A DNA stretch of 64,000 nucleotides from DATJPW01 sp963752855 (GCA_963752855.1 CAVVZX010000056.1:110954-174953), one strand, 5' to 3'. Counted from the stretch's first letter, positions 47,069 to 55,995 are shown. Numbers and translations: made by a program. Notes: generated by a model not told the origin, from the letters alone.

Positions 47069-47407
47069 ATGAAAAAAGTCGAGGCAATTATTAAGCCTTT
47101 TAAATTAGATGATGTGAAACAGGCGCTCAGTTCAATCGGCGTGCAAGGGATGACCGTTACGGAAGTCAAAGGCTTCGGTCGACAGAAGGGTCATAAAGAA
47201 ATCTACCGTGGAGCGGAATACCTGGTGGATTTCCTACCCAAGATCAAGATGGAGATGGTTGTGCAGGCTGAACTTGTGGACCAGGTGATCGAGAAAATAG
47301 TCTCTGCAGCCCGTACCGGCACTATCGGGGACGGAAAGATTTTCGTGAGCCCGGTTGAGGCTGCGATTCGGATACGGACAGGTGACCGGGACTTTGACGC
47401 GATCTAG
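47069..47407 (+). CDS. glnK: PII signal protein GlnK, copy 2
   Basis: 112 residues from ATG 47069 after AGGAAAGG. MKKVEAIIKPFKLDDVKQALSSIGVQGMTV, T-loop with Tyr51 in RGAEYLVDFLPKIKMEMVV, TGTIGDGKIFVSPVEAAIRIRTGDRDFDAI. It trails amtB copy 2 by 43 bases and should regulate that channel. The C-terminus DRDFDAI differs from the EKDADAI of copy 1. Confidence 0.97.
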   Translation: MKKVEAIIKPFKLDDVKQALSSIGVQGMTVTEVKGFGRQKGHKEIYRGAEYLVDFLPKIKMEMVVQAELVDQVIEKIVSAARTGTIGDGKIFVSPVEAAIRIRTGDRDFDAI

Positions 47408-47512
47408 CCGCTAGAGTTTTCTCGTGTTTGGGTTCAATTCAGACCTTCGGGAGCAGACACCGGGAATAAAGCAGGTCAAGGTACAAAAAATGTAATATAT
47501 TTTGAACAAATA

Positions 47513-47526
47513 CTACCGACAGGTAG
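47513..47526 (+). promoter_or_regulatory. Candidate enhancer palindrome of glnK3-glnA
   Basis: CTACCGACAGGTAG, the same CTACC-N4-GGTAG core as upstream of amtB copy 2. Its centre is about 104 bp before the -24 GG. Confidence 0.65.
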
Positions 47527-47621
47527 GAATTTGTATCGCAGCGTTTATTTGTAGATTAGCTTAACGAAAATATGCCTAACAATTACAAATTATTAGGTAG
47601 GCATCATCGGCAAAGGGATCT

Positions 47622-47637
47622 TGGCATGGTCATTGCT
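47622..47637 (+). promoter_or_regulatory. Sigma-54 promoter of glnK copy 3 and glnA
   Basis: TGGCATGGTCATTGCT; GG and GC are separated by 10 bases. It lies 165 bases before the glnK ATG. A 65-codon open frame across this leader is judged spurious. Confidence 0.8.
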
Positions 47638-47801
47638 CATACTTTATCAGGAGTTTGCACCCGACCCTCTCTGAAATGTGGGAGTCCGTGTATGAGCCAG
47701 GTAGTTAGCAAGGGGACGCCGGAACTCGGCACAATCCAATTGCCGCTCCGTGAAGTTTTTAGTATGTAAGTGTGGGGGACTATAATTTCGGAGGGGTAAG
47801 C

Positions 47802-48140
47802 ATGAAAAAGGTGGAGGCGATCATTAAGCCCTTTAAGTTGGACGAAGTGAAAGAAGCGGTTGGCTCACTAGGTGTACAAGGGATGACCGTTACGGAGGTG
47901 AAAGGCTTCGGCCGCCAAAAAGGGCATAAAGAGATATACCGTGGGGCGGAATATCTGGTGGACTTTCTTCCCAAGGTTAAACTGGAGATGGTGGTGCCGG
48001 CGGAGCTGGTGGACCAGGTGATAGACAAAATAGTGGCCGCGGCCAGGACCGGCAGCATTGGAGACGGCAAGATATTTGTCATGCCGGTCTCGACGGTGGT
48101 TCGCATTCGGACCGGGGAGCGTGACAAAGACGCTCTGTGA
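47802..48140 (+). CDS. glnB: PII signal protein, copy 3 (linked to glnA)
   Basis: 112 residues from ATG 47802, with GGAGGGG 6 bases upstream. MKKVEAIIKPFKLDEVKEAVGSLGVQGMTV, T-loop Tyr51 in IYRGAEYLVDFLPKVKLEMVV, TGSIGDGKIFVMPVSTVVRIRTGERDKDAL. Being next to glnA rather than amtB, it fits the GlnB role (control of glutamine synthetase and nitrogen regulators), although sequence alone does not separate GlnB from GlnK. Probably cotranscribed with glnA, 112 bases downstream. Confidence 0.95.
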   Translation: MKKVEAIIKPFKLDEVKEAVGSLGVQGMTVTEVKGFGRQKGHKEIYRGAEYLVDFLPKVKLEMVVPAELVDQVIDKIVAAARTGSIGDGKIFVMPVSTVVRIRTGERDKDAL

Positions 48141-48252
48141 CAACAACTATGATCGGCGCCGGCGAGCCTGGTTGGTCCGGCATGGACGAGAATTCAGAGG
48201 CGGCGGGCTTGATGATGGCCTGCGCAATATCTTACATCAGAAGGAGTTATAA

Positions 48253-49665
48253 ATGGGACCAAAAGAGGTGATTGAATTCGCCAAGAAGAACGGGGCCGTA
48301 ATGGTCGATCTCAAATTCATGGATTTTCCTGGAATGTGGCAGCATTTCAGCGTTCCGTTGCATGAGCTTGAGGAGGATTCATTTGAAGCCGGCTTTGGGT
48401 TTGACGGTTCCTCCATACGCGGCTGGCAGCCTATTCACGCTTCCGACATGTTGGTGGTTCCTGATCCGGATACCGCGGTGATGGACCCCTTTATGGAGCA
48501 TGCCACACTTTCCCTGATCTGCAATATCGTGGACCCTGTTACGAAGGAGCGGTATACACGGGACCCCCGCAATATTGCTCAAAAAGCGGAAGCTTACCTC
48601 AAGTACACCAAGGTCGGGGACACTTCTTATTTTGGACCCGAGGCGGAATTTTTCATCTTCGATGACATCCGATACAGTTATGGCTCGAATCATGGATTCC
48701 ATCAGATAGACTCGATTGAAGGCTGGTGGAATACCGGTCGCGAAGAGGACCCCAATTTGGGATACAAGCCCCGTCACAAGGAAGGCTATTTCCCGGTTTC
48801 TCCGACCGATTCACAGCAGGACATCCGAACCGAGATGGTAATTGAGCTGGAGAAGCTGGGGATCAATATCGAGGCTCAGCATCACGAGGTGGCCACGGCC
48901 GGGCAAGGTGAGATTGACATGAGGTTTAGCCCTCTGGTCAAGATGGGCGATCAGCTCATGTGGTTCAAATATGTGCTCAAAAACGTGGCCAAACGACATT
49001 GCAAGACGGTCACATTTATGCCCAAGCCTCTGTTCGAGGACAACGGTTCCGGAATGCATACGCACATTAGCATCTGGAAAGGCGGAACCAACATATTTGC
49101 CGGCGATAAGTATGCGGGGATCTCGCAGCTGGCGCTCTGGACTATAGGTGGTATCCTGAAGCACGCGCCCGCTCTTTGCGGTATATGCAACCCGACAACA
49201 AATTCGTATAAACGATTGGTTCCAGGATTTGAGGCCCCTAATAAACTGGCCTATTCTTCGAGAAATCGGTCCGCGTGCTGCCGTATCCCTATGTACAGCG
49301 CCAACCCCAAGGCCAAGCGGGTCGAATACAGAACTCCTGACCCATCATGCAACGGATACTTGGCGTTCAGCGCGATACTCATGGCAGCCCTGGATGGAAT
49401 CGAAAACAAGATGGATCCGGGTGAGCCGCTGGATAAGGACATCTATGCTCTCGCTCCGGAAGAACTCAACAAAGTGCCCAACACTCCCGGCAGCCTGGAA
49501 GAAGCCCTCGAGGCGTTGGAAGCGGATCATGATTTCCTATTGAAGGGTGACGTGTTCACCCAGGATGTCATTGATAAATGGATCGAGTACAAGACCGATG
49601 CGGAGCTTAATCCCATACGGATGAGGCCCCATCCCTATGAGTTTGCTCTGTACTTTGATTGCTAG
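48253..49665 (+). CDS. glnA: Glutamine synthetase, type I
   Basis: 470 residues, full-length dodecameric GSI. It condenses glutamate and ammonia with ATP. Landmarks: FMDFPGMWQHFSVP, GFGFDGSSIRGWQ (D50-like latch), GPEAEFFIFD (metal Glu), HEVATAGQGEIDMRF, ATP motif KTVTFMPKPLF, GSGMHTHISIW, NPTTNSYKRLVPGFEAP, and the regulatory loop DKDIYALAPEELNKVP, where the Tyr equals the adenylylation site of enteric GlnA. AAGGAG precedes the ATG. Regulated by the sigma-54 promoter before glnK copy 3 and, by inference, by adenylylation. Confidence 0.98.
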   Translation: MGPKEVIEFAKKNGAVMVDLKFMDFPGMWQHFSVPLHELEEDSFEAGFGFDGSSIRGWQPIHASDMLVVPDPDTAVMDPFMEHATLSLICNIVDPVTKERYTRDPRNIAQKAEAYLKYTKVGDTSYFGPEAEFFIFDDIRYSYGSNHGFHQIDSIEGWWNTGREEDPNLGYKPRHKEGYFPVSPTDSQQDIRTEMVIELEKLGINIEAQHHEVATAGQGEIDMRFSPLVKMGDQLMWFKYVLKNVAKRHCKTVTFMPKPLFEDNGSGMHTHISIWKGGTNIFAGDKYAGISQLALWTIGGILKHAPALCGICNPTTNSYKRLVPGFEAPNKLAYSSRNRSACCRIPMYSANPKAKRVEYRTPDPSCNGYLAFSAILMAALDGIENKMDPGEPLDKDIYALAPEELNKVPNTPGSLEEALEALEADHDFLLKGDVFTQDVIDKWIEYKTDAELNPIRMRPHPYEFALYFDC

Positions 49666-49708
49666 GCGTGGAGCCAAAAGCAGGAAGCCTCTATGAGGGG
49701 CAGGTTTG

Positions 49709-49802
49709 AAAGTCCCCCTTTTTTAAAGGGGGATTAGGGGGATTTTCGAAATGTCCAGTTCAAAATCCCCCCATACCCCCCGTCTTAGTAAAGGGGGGAT
49801 TA
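49709..49802. repeat. CCCCCTTT-type intergenic repeat
   Basis: AGTCCCCCTTTTTTAAAGGGGG (49711-49732), a GATTAGGGGGATTTT link, then AAAATCCCCCCATACCCCCC and AAAGGGGGGATTAA. Related to the outer arms of the pheS-pheT block. The first arm could terminate glnA transcripts. Confidence 0.7.
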
Positions 49803-49956
49803 ATGACCTTCCTTTAATTAAGGGAATTCATTGTCGTATCCCGGTCTTCCCGTGCCGGATGAGAGAATTGAGATCGATGGACTTCAGTCGGAGAAATCTG
49901 CTCAGCCGATGTGTGATCGACAACAGTCCGTAATTGGTGGGCGTTTGGAGAACCAA

Positions 49957-50199
49957 ATGTTCTTCCGCAATGATATAGAAGGAAAAGAGCGTTACGGAAC
50001 GGTAATCGCTGCCCTGGGTCTGGACCCCAAAAAAGTCACACCAGAGTTCTTGAAATCTCTGGAAAAAGAATTCGGATGCCCTTTTGAAAGGGGAGAGTCA
50101 CTGATTTGGGTCCAGGAGACCGGAGAACGGGCGGAGCAGATCTTTGACACTCTTACCAAAAAGTATTTTCCGTTCAAGGGCAAGATCAGGAAGCTTTAG
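49957..50199 (+). CDS. Small conserved-looking protein of unknown function
   Basis: 80 residues from ATG 49957, preceded by GGAGAA; the frame is open further up (to 49831) but those codons look random. The sequence MFFRNDIEGKERYGTVIAALGLDPKKVTPEFLKSLEKEFG is charged and helical, ending FPFKGKIRKL. Not recognised. Between glnA and nadE; 50200-50362 holds no gene. Confidence 0.6.
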   Translation: MFFRNDIEGKERYGTVIAALGLDPKKVTPEFLKSLEKEFGCPFERGESLIWVQETGERAEQIFDTLTKKYFPFKGKIRKL

Positions 50200-50362
50200 T
50201 CGGATTTAGGCATAGATTTTTGCCGGTTTCACAACAGTCGTTGTTAAACAATCGCATATCTGATCGTTTCTCAGCGACTCTTGGTTCAATAGAACAGATA
50301 GCGTCTCTCCGCCTTGCGCCACGCTGAATCCTTGTCCTTTTTGTGATAATATAAAACCCATT

Positions 50363-52075
50363 ATGGCTCTAATAAGGATAGCTCAAGCTCAGATAAATAC
50401 CACTGTAGGGGACTTCCGCGGCAATCTGGAGAAGATTAGCGAATGGATCGTGCGGGCCCGCGCCACGGGGGCAGACATCGTAATGTTCCCGGAGCTTGCC
50501 CTATGCGGATATCCGCCGGAGGACCTACTGTTTCGGCCGAAATTCCTTCGGGACAATCGCCGGGCCCTGGATATGTTGGCCCCGAGATGCAGGGGTTTGC
50601 TCGTAATAGTCGGTTTTGCGGATCACGTTAACGGCAAAGTGGGTAATGCGGCCGCCTTGCTCGAGAATGGGACCGTGCGCGATGTTTACCATAAGATCGA
50701 ATTGCCCAATTACAGTGTCTTTGACGAAAAACGATATTTTCAGCCCGGTAACAGGTGCTCGATCTTTGAAATCAGCGGCGTGCGTGTTTCTGTCACGGTT
50801 TGCGAGGATATATGGGTGGAAGGCTCGGTCACCGAAGCGTGCGCCATCAAGAATGACGCGCAGATAACTTTAAATATATCCGGCTCTCCTTTTTACGCAG
50901 GTAAACTTGCGGTGCGCAGATCGATAGTGAAACGATTCGCAAAGGCCACAAACACTCTAGTGTGCTACACGAACCTGGTTGGAGGACAGGACGAACTGGT
51001 CTTTGATGGCGGCAGTATGGTCGTTGATTCTAACGGAGAGCTTTTGGGCTGCGCGAAATATTTCGAAGAAGACCTCTTCGTAGCGGATATTAATATGGAT
51101 AGCCTAGCCGCTAAAGCCCCGCTCTGGGATATCTGCGGCCGGCCTAAGCGACTTAAATTCGAGGCCGCTACCGGGCGACCTTATCTTCGGCCTTCGGTAT
51201 GTCCGGATCTGAGCAGACTTGAGGAGATTTATTTGGCGCTGGTGTTGGGCACGGGTGACTATATTCGTAAGAACGGATTCAAGAAGGTTGTTATTGGTTT
51301 GAGCGGAGGCATTGATTCAGCCCTTACCGCGGCCATTGCGGTAAAAGCCGTCGGCGCTGACAACGTGGTGGGTGTCACAATGCCGTCGGAATACACTTCG
51401 ACCGGGACCCTTTCCGATGCCGCCGTGCTGGCCAAGAATTTGAATATTGAACTGATCACGTTGCCCATTAACAGCGTCTTTGAAGCTTATACCAGGGCCA
51501 TGGAAGAACCGCTCAGCAAAGGAGCGCCGAGTGTGGAACTCGAAAATCTCCAGGCTCGCATCAGGGGTAATATGTTGATGACGCTCTCCAACAGGTTCGG
51601 CTGGCTGGTATTGACGACCGGCAACAAGAGTGAAACAGCCGTAGGTTACAGTACTCTTTATGGGGACACCGCCGGCGGCTTTGCGGTGGTTAAAGACGTG
51701 CCAAAGACTTTGATTTACGAGCTGTCCGAATATGTTAACGAACAGGCCGGTAGAGAGCTGATACCGCGAAGCATTATAGAAAGGCCGCCTTCGGCGGAGT
51801 TGAAGCCGGACCAAAAGGATGAAGACTCGTTGCCGCCTTATTCTGTGCTTGACCCGATACTGAAAGCATATGTTGAAGAAGATAAGGCCCCGGAAGAAAT
51901 AGAGAATTCCGAGCCTGCGCTGGTGCGTGAAGTAATCCGAATGGTGGATCGGAACGAGTACAAGCGCCGGCAAGCGCCGCCCGGTGTGAAAATCACTCCT
52001 AAAGCTTTCGGAAAAGACTGGAGACTACCCATAACCAATCGCTATCCGGATGGCAAAATGCAGGAGCCGACCTGA
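50363..52075 (+). CDS. nadE: Glutamine-dependent NAD+ synthetase
   Basis: 570 residues in two domains. The N-terminal nitrilase-like glutaminase has the catalytic triad Glu44 (FPELALCGYPPEDLL), Lys111 (YHKIELPNYSVFDEKRYF) and Cys147 (VCEDIW). The C-terminal synthetase has the ATP loop SGGIDS (314-319), TTGNKSETAVGYSTLYGD and PPSAELKPDQKDEDSLP. It converts deamido-NAD to NAD with glutamine as nitrogen donor, the last step of NAD synthesis. It shares one base with the next gene (TGATG), so the two are translationally coupled. Confidence 0.97.
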   Translation: MALIRIAQAQINTTVGDFRGNLEKISEWIVRARATGADIVMFPELALCGYPPEDLLFRPKFLRDNRRALDMLAPRCRGLLVIVGFADHVNGKVGNAAALLENGTVRDVYHKIELPNYSVFDEKRYFQPGNRCSIFEISGVRVSVTVCEDIWVEGSVTEACAIKNDAQITLNISGSPFYAGKLAVRRSIVKRFAKATNTLVCYTNLVGGQDELVFDGGSMVVDSNGELLGCAKYFEEDLFVADINMDSLAAKAPLWDICGRPKRLKFEAATGRPYLRPSVCPDLSRLEEIYLALVLGTGDYIRKNGFKKVVIGLSGGIDSALTAAIAVKAVGADNVVGVTMPSEYTSTGTLSDAAVLAKNLNIELITLPINSVFEAYTRAMEEPLSKGAPSVELENLQARIRGNMLMTLSNRFGWLVLTTGNKSETAVGYSTLYGDTAGGFAVVKDVPKTLIYELSEYVNEQAGRELIPRSIIERPPSAELKPDQKDEDSLPPYSVLDPILKAYVEEDKAPEEIENSEPALVREVIRMVDRNEYKRRQAPPGVKITPKAFGKDWRLPITNRYPDGKMQEPT

Positions 52076-52746
52076 TGACCGTGTTGATTATTGTTCATGT
52101 TGAATCGGAAGGGCCCGGCACACTTGGGGCTTTCTTGGAATCGTCCGGCGCCGATGTGCGCTTAGCTCGTGTTTACGCGGGGGAACGGCTCCCGGAAAAT
52201 ATTGATGGTTTACAGGCCGTAATCTCTATGGGCGGACCGATGAACGTGTATGAGGAGCAAGAGTATCCGTTCCTCCAGGATGAGACGATTCTGCTGCGGA
52301 AGGCTATTGCTTCTGATCTTCCGGTATTGGGGATATGTCTTGGAGCGCAAATGATAGCCAAGGCATCCGAAGCGCGAGTAGTCAGGTCTCCGAAGGAGGA
52401 AGTCGGTTGGGGCAAAATTTCCCTCACCGACGCGGGTCGAAGCGATTTGTTGTTCAGCGGACTTCCGACGACGCTCGACGTGCTTCAATGGCATGGTGAT
52501 ATGTTCGAGATTCCCGAAGCCGGAGCTTTAATCGCAACCGGCGACGATTGTCCCAATCAGGCGTTCCGGTACCGCAACGCGTTCGGCCTGCAATTCCACG
52601 TCGAAGTGACACGCGAGATCCTCGCAGACTGGTTCAAAGATTCGCCGGACTTGGACAAGATCCTGCGGCGGTATGACGAGCTGAAGCCGGATTTGGATCA
52701 ACACGCCGAACGGATGTACAGGAATTTCATCAGCATTATTCGCTGA
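52075..52746 (+). CDS. Class I glutamine amidotransferase (GMP synthase-like)
   Basis: 223 residues, a stand-alone class I amidotransferase. Nucleophile Cys88 in LGICLGAQ, with His175 and Glu177 in LQFHVEV complete the triad; oxyanion loop SMGGPMNVYE. Such GuaA-like proteins lack a synthetase domain and their substrates are often unknown (some hydrolyse gamma-glutamyl compounds). The ATG overlaps the nadE stop, so it probably belongs with NAD or glutamine metabolism. Confidence 0.9.
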   Translation: MTVLIIVHVESEGPGTLGAFLESSGADVRLARVYAGERLPENIDGLQAVISMGGPMNVYEEQEYPFLQDETILLRKAIASDLPVLGICLGAQMIAKASEARVVRSPKEEVGWGKISLTDAGRSDLLFSGLPTTLDVLQWHGDMFEIPEAGALIATGDDCPNQAFRYRNAFGLQFHVEVTREILADWFKDSPDLDKILRRYDELKPDLDQHAERMYRNFISIIR

Positions 52747-52766
52747 CAAACAGGATGGTTCGATTC

Positions 52767-53210
52767 TCAGAACCGGAAATCCACTCTAATCTTAAAAATC
52801 TTTTTGGCCGGAAGCTCCAGGATCTCAAGGCCGGTTTCTTCACGCAATTGGCGGATTATGCGCTCCTTTTCCTCAACGGATGGAGCAATAAGCGTGAACC
52901 AGACATTGTATTCGTGCCTTCTCTCATAATTGTGCGTGACGCCTGGGCATGCATTAATGATCTTGACCACAGACTCGAACTTTTCTCGCGGCGCCTTGGC
53001 TGCCAGCAGAGTGCTGACGTATCCCACACGCCTCGAATCAATGGATGCTCCCAGGCGTCTGATGATTCCTGCCTTCCTTAGCCGCACAATACGGGCCAGC
53101 ACTTCCTTCTCGTCCATGTTGAGTCGCTTGCCCAACACTCTGTAAGGATGAGGCTCGACAGGAAACCCTGCCTGTATTTCGTTCAGTAATTTTCTGTCCT
53201 GCTGATCCAT
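52767..53210 (-). CDS. Lrp/AsnC-like siroheme decarboxylase subunit (AhbA/AhbB-like)
   Basis: 147 residues: an N-terminal HTH (MDQQDRKLLNEIQAGFPVEPHPYRVLGKRL...VLARIVRLRKAGIIRRLGASID) and an AsnC ligand-type domain with VTHNYERRHEYNVWFTLIAP, the NYxRxHxYNxWFT motif of siroheme decarboxylases. In sulfate reducers the AhbA-AhbB complex decarboxylates siroheme to didecarboxysiroheme for alternative heme synthesis. Here only one subunit is present and no other heme gene is nearby. A transcriptional regulator of the same fold is the alternative. Confidence 0.85.
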   Translation of the reverse strand: MDQQDRKLLNEIQAGFPVEPHPYRVLGKRLNMDEKEVLARIVRLRKAGIIRRLGASIDSRRVGYVSTLLAAKAPREKFESVVKIINACPGVTHNYERRHEYNVWFTLIAPSVEEKERIIRQLREETGLEILELPAKKIFKIRVDFRF

Positions 53211-53217
53211 GCGTGTC

Positions 53218-53290
53218 GGCCCCGGAAGACATTCGGGGAACCCTTTTTTGTGTAAAAAAGTGTTCCCCGGACCCCTCCAAAAAAAACTCT
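53218..53290. repeat. Intergenic repeat (GTTCCCCGGACCCCTCC type)
   Basis: AACCCTTTTTTGTGTAAAAAAGTGTTCCCCGGACCCCTCC resembles the block at 26020-26060. A further fragment (TTTTTACAAAAACGTCCTCCCC) is at 53558-53580. No gene is seen between 53211 and 53611. Confidence 0.6.
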
Positions 53291-53611
53291 ATAATGTTAT
53301 GGCAAATTGGTGAGCCTCCGGTTCGCGCTCGAACTTGACTCCCAAATCTGCCGTTCTGTGGCAAACAAAGTGTGTTACGCCCTTGATTCAGTCAACCAAG
53401 CCTCAATTCAGCGCCACTGCTGAGTTATCCATAATTGAAAAGTTTTTGGGGAGAGGCGCGGTCCACTGGGCGTGGGGCCAACAATGCGCTTTGTATCCCT
53501 CGCCCTCAATTAACCCAGTGCCTGAGCTGAAGTATTACTCGCCGTGCGCGCAGCACTTTTTACAAAAACGTCCTCCCCGCAAATCTCTTCTCTTCTCCTC
53601 TCCTCTTACAC

Positions 53612-54241
53612 TCAACCCTGTTCCGCCTCCAGGCTCACGGTCACTTGCGCGGGCTCTATGGAGTCGATCCTAATCCCGTCCGGTTTGATTACAACTGGAA
53701 CTACTAGCTTTCCGCTTGTCTTAAGCTGTTCGATGTTTATAGGCTCAGTCACAACTGAGGTGATCTTTCTGAGTTCCGCCTGGACCCCTTTGACTTGGAC
53801 CTCCGCAGGGGCAATCATCACCTTAGCCTTGTCAGGAAGGGTCCCGGTGAGACTTGGCACTACGCTGACTTTCCTGATTGAAGCGGTCTCAATGTTCAAG
53901 TGAAGATCTGAAGGTCTGATTTCGGATATGGTGATTCCCGGCGGGACCTGGATGTTCTTTCCGGTTATTCTAAAGTAATTAAGCCCCGCGACAACATTTG
54001 AAAGGTTAACCACCGCCCTGACAGAGCCCGGATTAAGATTAGCCAGGCCCGACTCGGACCCGCGAAGGCGCACATCGATCCGTTCCATCCATTTGCCGGT
54101 GATTTCCATATCAGACGGAAGATTTGTGTACTGCAGCGGAACACTGATGCCCAATTCGGACCGCTGAGGTCCCACTACAATAAACCAGAGCAAGATAGAA
54201 GTGAACAGGGCCAGGAGCTTCAGATGCCAGTTTGACTTCAG
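53612..54241 (-). CDS. YbbR-like domain protein, partner of CdaA
   Basis: About 209 residues. An N-terminal membrane anchor (NWHLKLLALFTSILLWFIVVGPQ) and extracytoplasmic YbbR repeats (LGISVPLQYTNLPSDMEITGKW, VRAVVNLSNVVAGLNYFRI, VVPSLTGTLP, VQVKGVQAELRKI). YbbR (CdaR) modulates the membrane diadenylate cyclase, whose gene directly precedes and overlaps. The start is unclear: the open frame begins after a TGA at 54269 and offers only CTG (54241), ATT or a late TTG (54193) that would cut the anchor. An ATG at 54276 is in another frame, so a small frameshift is possible. Confidence 0.82.
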   Translation of the reverse strand: MKSNWHLKLLALFTSILLWFIVVGPQRSELGISVPLQYTNLPSDMEITGKWMERIDVRLRGSESGLANLNPGSVRAVVNLSNVVAGLNYFRITGKNIQVPPGITISEIRPSDLHLNIETASIRKVSVVPSLTGTLPDKAKVMIAPAEVQVKGVQAELRKITSVVTEPINIEQLKTSGKLVVPVVIKPDGIRIDSIEPAQVTVSLEAEQG

Positions 54242-55047
54242 GGCGCCGATAATCCGGAATGGACGCCCTCATGTCCGGCTCGCCCCCTGAGCAGGCCGCG
54301 CTCGAGAGCAACCCAAAAGTCTCCTTTTTTTCGATATGTCTTCAGGGTATTACCTTCGGCGATGGATACCTCACCCCGTTCCTCGGAAATGACCACGCAC
54401 AAGGCATCGGAACGCTCAGTCAGTCCCAGGGCCGCCCTGTGACGTGTCCCGTACTGGCTGCTCAGATGCTCGTCTCGCGACAATGGCAGTATGCAACCCG
54501 CTGCTTTAATTCTTGCTCCTGATATGAGCGCTGCTCCATCATGGAGGGGTGAGCCTTTTTGGAAGATCATCATCAGCGCTTCAGTAGACAGCAGGCTTTC
54601 GAGAGGTTTTCCCTTAATTATGACATTATCAAGCCTATCCAACCGTTGGAAAACTATTATGGCCCCAATGCGCAATCCGGCCAATTCGGTTACCGCATTT
54701 ACTGTCTCATCTATGATATCGGCCTTGACATTATTGTTGTGACGGCCGCTCAGATACCTGATGGGGGAGGCCCGGTCCAGCATGTCTCGAATTTCAGGCT
54801 GGAACACGATGACCAGCACGATAATAATGGCCGCCCACAAGTACTGAAACAAAATTGAGGTAAGGACCAGGCCCGATCTCGACGCGACGAGATAGATGAT
54901 CCCCATGCCGATTACAGTGGCGAGTATTTGAAACGCGCGGGTGCCTTTGAACCATGCTATGACCGCGTAGATCAGGGTCGTAATTATTGCTATATCTATT
55001 AGGTTGGTTATGCTGATGGAGTATATCAGATCTTTAAGGTATTGCAT
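54238..55047 (-). CDS. cdaA: Membrane diadenylate cyclase
   Basis: 269 residues. Three N-terminal helices (about residues 15-32, 38-55, 62-82) and a cytosolic DAC domain with the catalytic DGA (170-172, SPLHDGAAL) and RHR (202-204, YGTRHRAALGL) motifs. Makes c-di-AMP from two ATP, controlling potassium transport and wall homeostasis. It forms an operon with the YbbR-like gene (overlapping ends). The last residues (GHEGVHSGLSAP) look unusual, suggesting that the 3' end may be affected by an indel. Confidence 0.95.
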   Translation of the reverse strand: MQYLKDLIYSISITNLIDIAIITTLIYAVIAWFKGTRAFQILATVIGMGIIYLVASRSGLVLTSILFQYLWAAIIIVLVIVFQPEIRDMLDRASPIRYLSGRHNNNVKADIIDETVNAVTELAGLRIGAIIVFQRLDRLDNVIIKGKPLESLLSTEALMMIFQKGSPLHDGAALISGARIKAAGCILPLSRDEHLSSQYGTRHRAALGLTERSDALCVVISEERGEVSIAEGNTLKTYRKKGDFWVALERGLLRGRAGHEGVHSGLSAP

Positions 55048-55221
55048 GAACTGACTGATTTGAGACCGACAATGGGCCGGAAATTATTGCGCCGGTTTCT
55101 GCGTGAAACGGCTACTTGTTAGAAAAACCATATTTGAGAGCATTTTGCAAGAGACTGGGGCAAGAAGCTTTAATGGAGGCAGCGGTTGTACCAACACAGG
55201 GACTGGCTGTCCCTTCCTGAT

Positions 55222-55995
55222 TCAATCAGAAAAGAAGGAATCTTGATAAACCATCTTGGGTGTTCCATTGGACAAAGCATACACGAAGGAATTCGAATCA
55301 CCACAGCCACAACAAAACACGGTCCCACCGTAAGTAGCGTGAAGTCTTCCATTCACTGAGAAGAATATAGGATTACCAGTGCATGCCCCTTCCAGGAGAA
55401 AGACACCAGCATTTGTCAGCGCGACAGTTGGTCCCATTTCCCAGGGCTTCCCGCCTAACGTAAGCTCAAAATTGAGTAATGTGACATTCCCGGTGCGGAA
55501 CACGTTGGGCGGTGCATCAGAAACACCAATGGGAACTCGGGTCATGTCGGAGAGTCTGCGTGGACCCTTTATTTTGGGGAGAGCAAGTTTCCTCGCCTTC
55601 AACTCTATCTCTTTGGGCACGGGAGAATTGTCTGCGTCGGGCTCCAGCACAATGACAGCACTGGGTTCAACCCCCATAATTGCGACGAAGTAATTCACAG
55701 ACCGACTGTCTCCAATAGGGAAACACTTTTCAGTTCCTGACAACCGGGTGGCCCTCAAGCCTTTATCTTCAGCCCAGACGAATGTCTCCTCTGTTCTCGC
55801 TTCGCAAGTACCTTGCTCACCTAACAACACAGTTTGCATTCCGGGTTGGAAGACATTTGTTAAACAGAGTGCCCGATCACGTTTGTCTGTCTTACACGCA
55901 AAAGGCACGGAAAAAGAGATTTTCGAGTCGCCCGGCGTCTCTGCCCACACAAAGGAGCCAAAAAGCAGCACGGAAATAGCCAAGCAAAATATCAT
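55222..55995 (-). CDS. Exported protein of unknown function
   Basis: 257 residues from ATG 55995 (frame open to 56082). Signal peptide MIFCLAISVLLFGSFVWA. The mature part contains paired cysteines (FACKTDKRDRALCL, GTCEARTEE...GTEKCF, EGACTGNP, FCCGCGDSNSF) and beta-rich stretches; the C-terminal RLHATYGGTVFCCGC is notable. Not recognised. Probably periplasmic or surface. Confidence 0.65.
   Translation of the reverse strand: MIFCLAISVLLFGSFVWAETPGDSKISFSVPFACKTDKRDRALCLTNVFQPGMQTVLLGEQGTCEARTEETFVWAEDKGLRATRLSGTEKCFPIGDSRSVNYFVAIMGVEPSAVIVLEPDADNSPVPKEIELKARKLALPKIKGPRRLSDMTRVPIGVSDAPPNVFRTGNVTLLNFELTLGGKPWEMGPTVALTNAGVFLLEGACTGNPIFFSVNGRLHATYGGTVFCCGCGDSNSFVYALSNGTPKMVYQDSFFSD

Noticed and set aside
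47572..47769. 65-codon open frame in the leader of glnK copy 3
   Set aside because: It covers the sigma-54 promoter and has no ribosome site; leader DNA.
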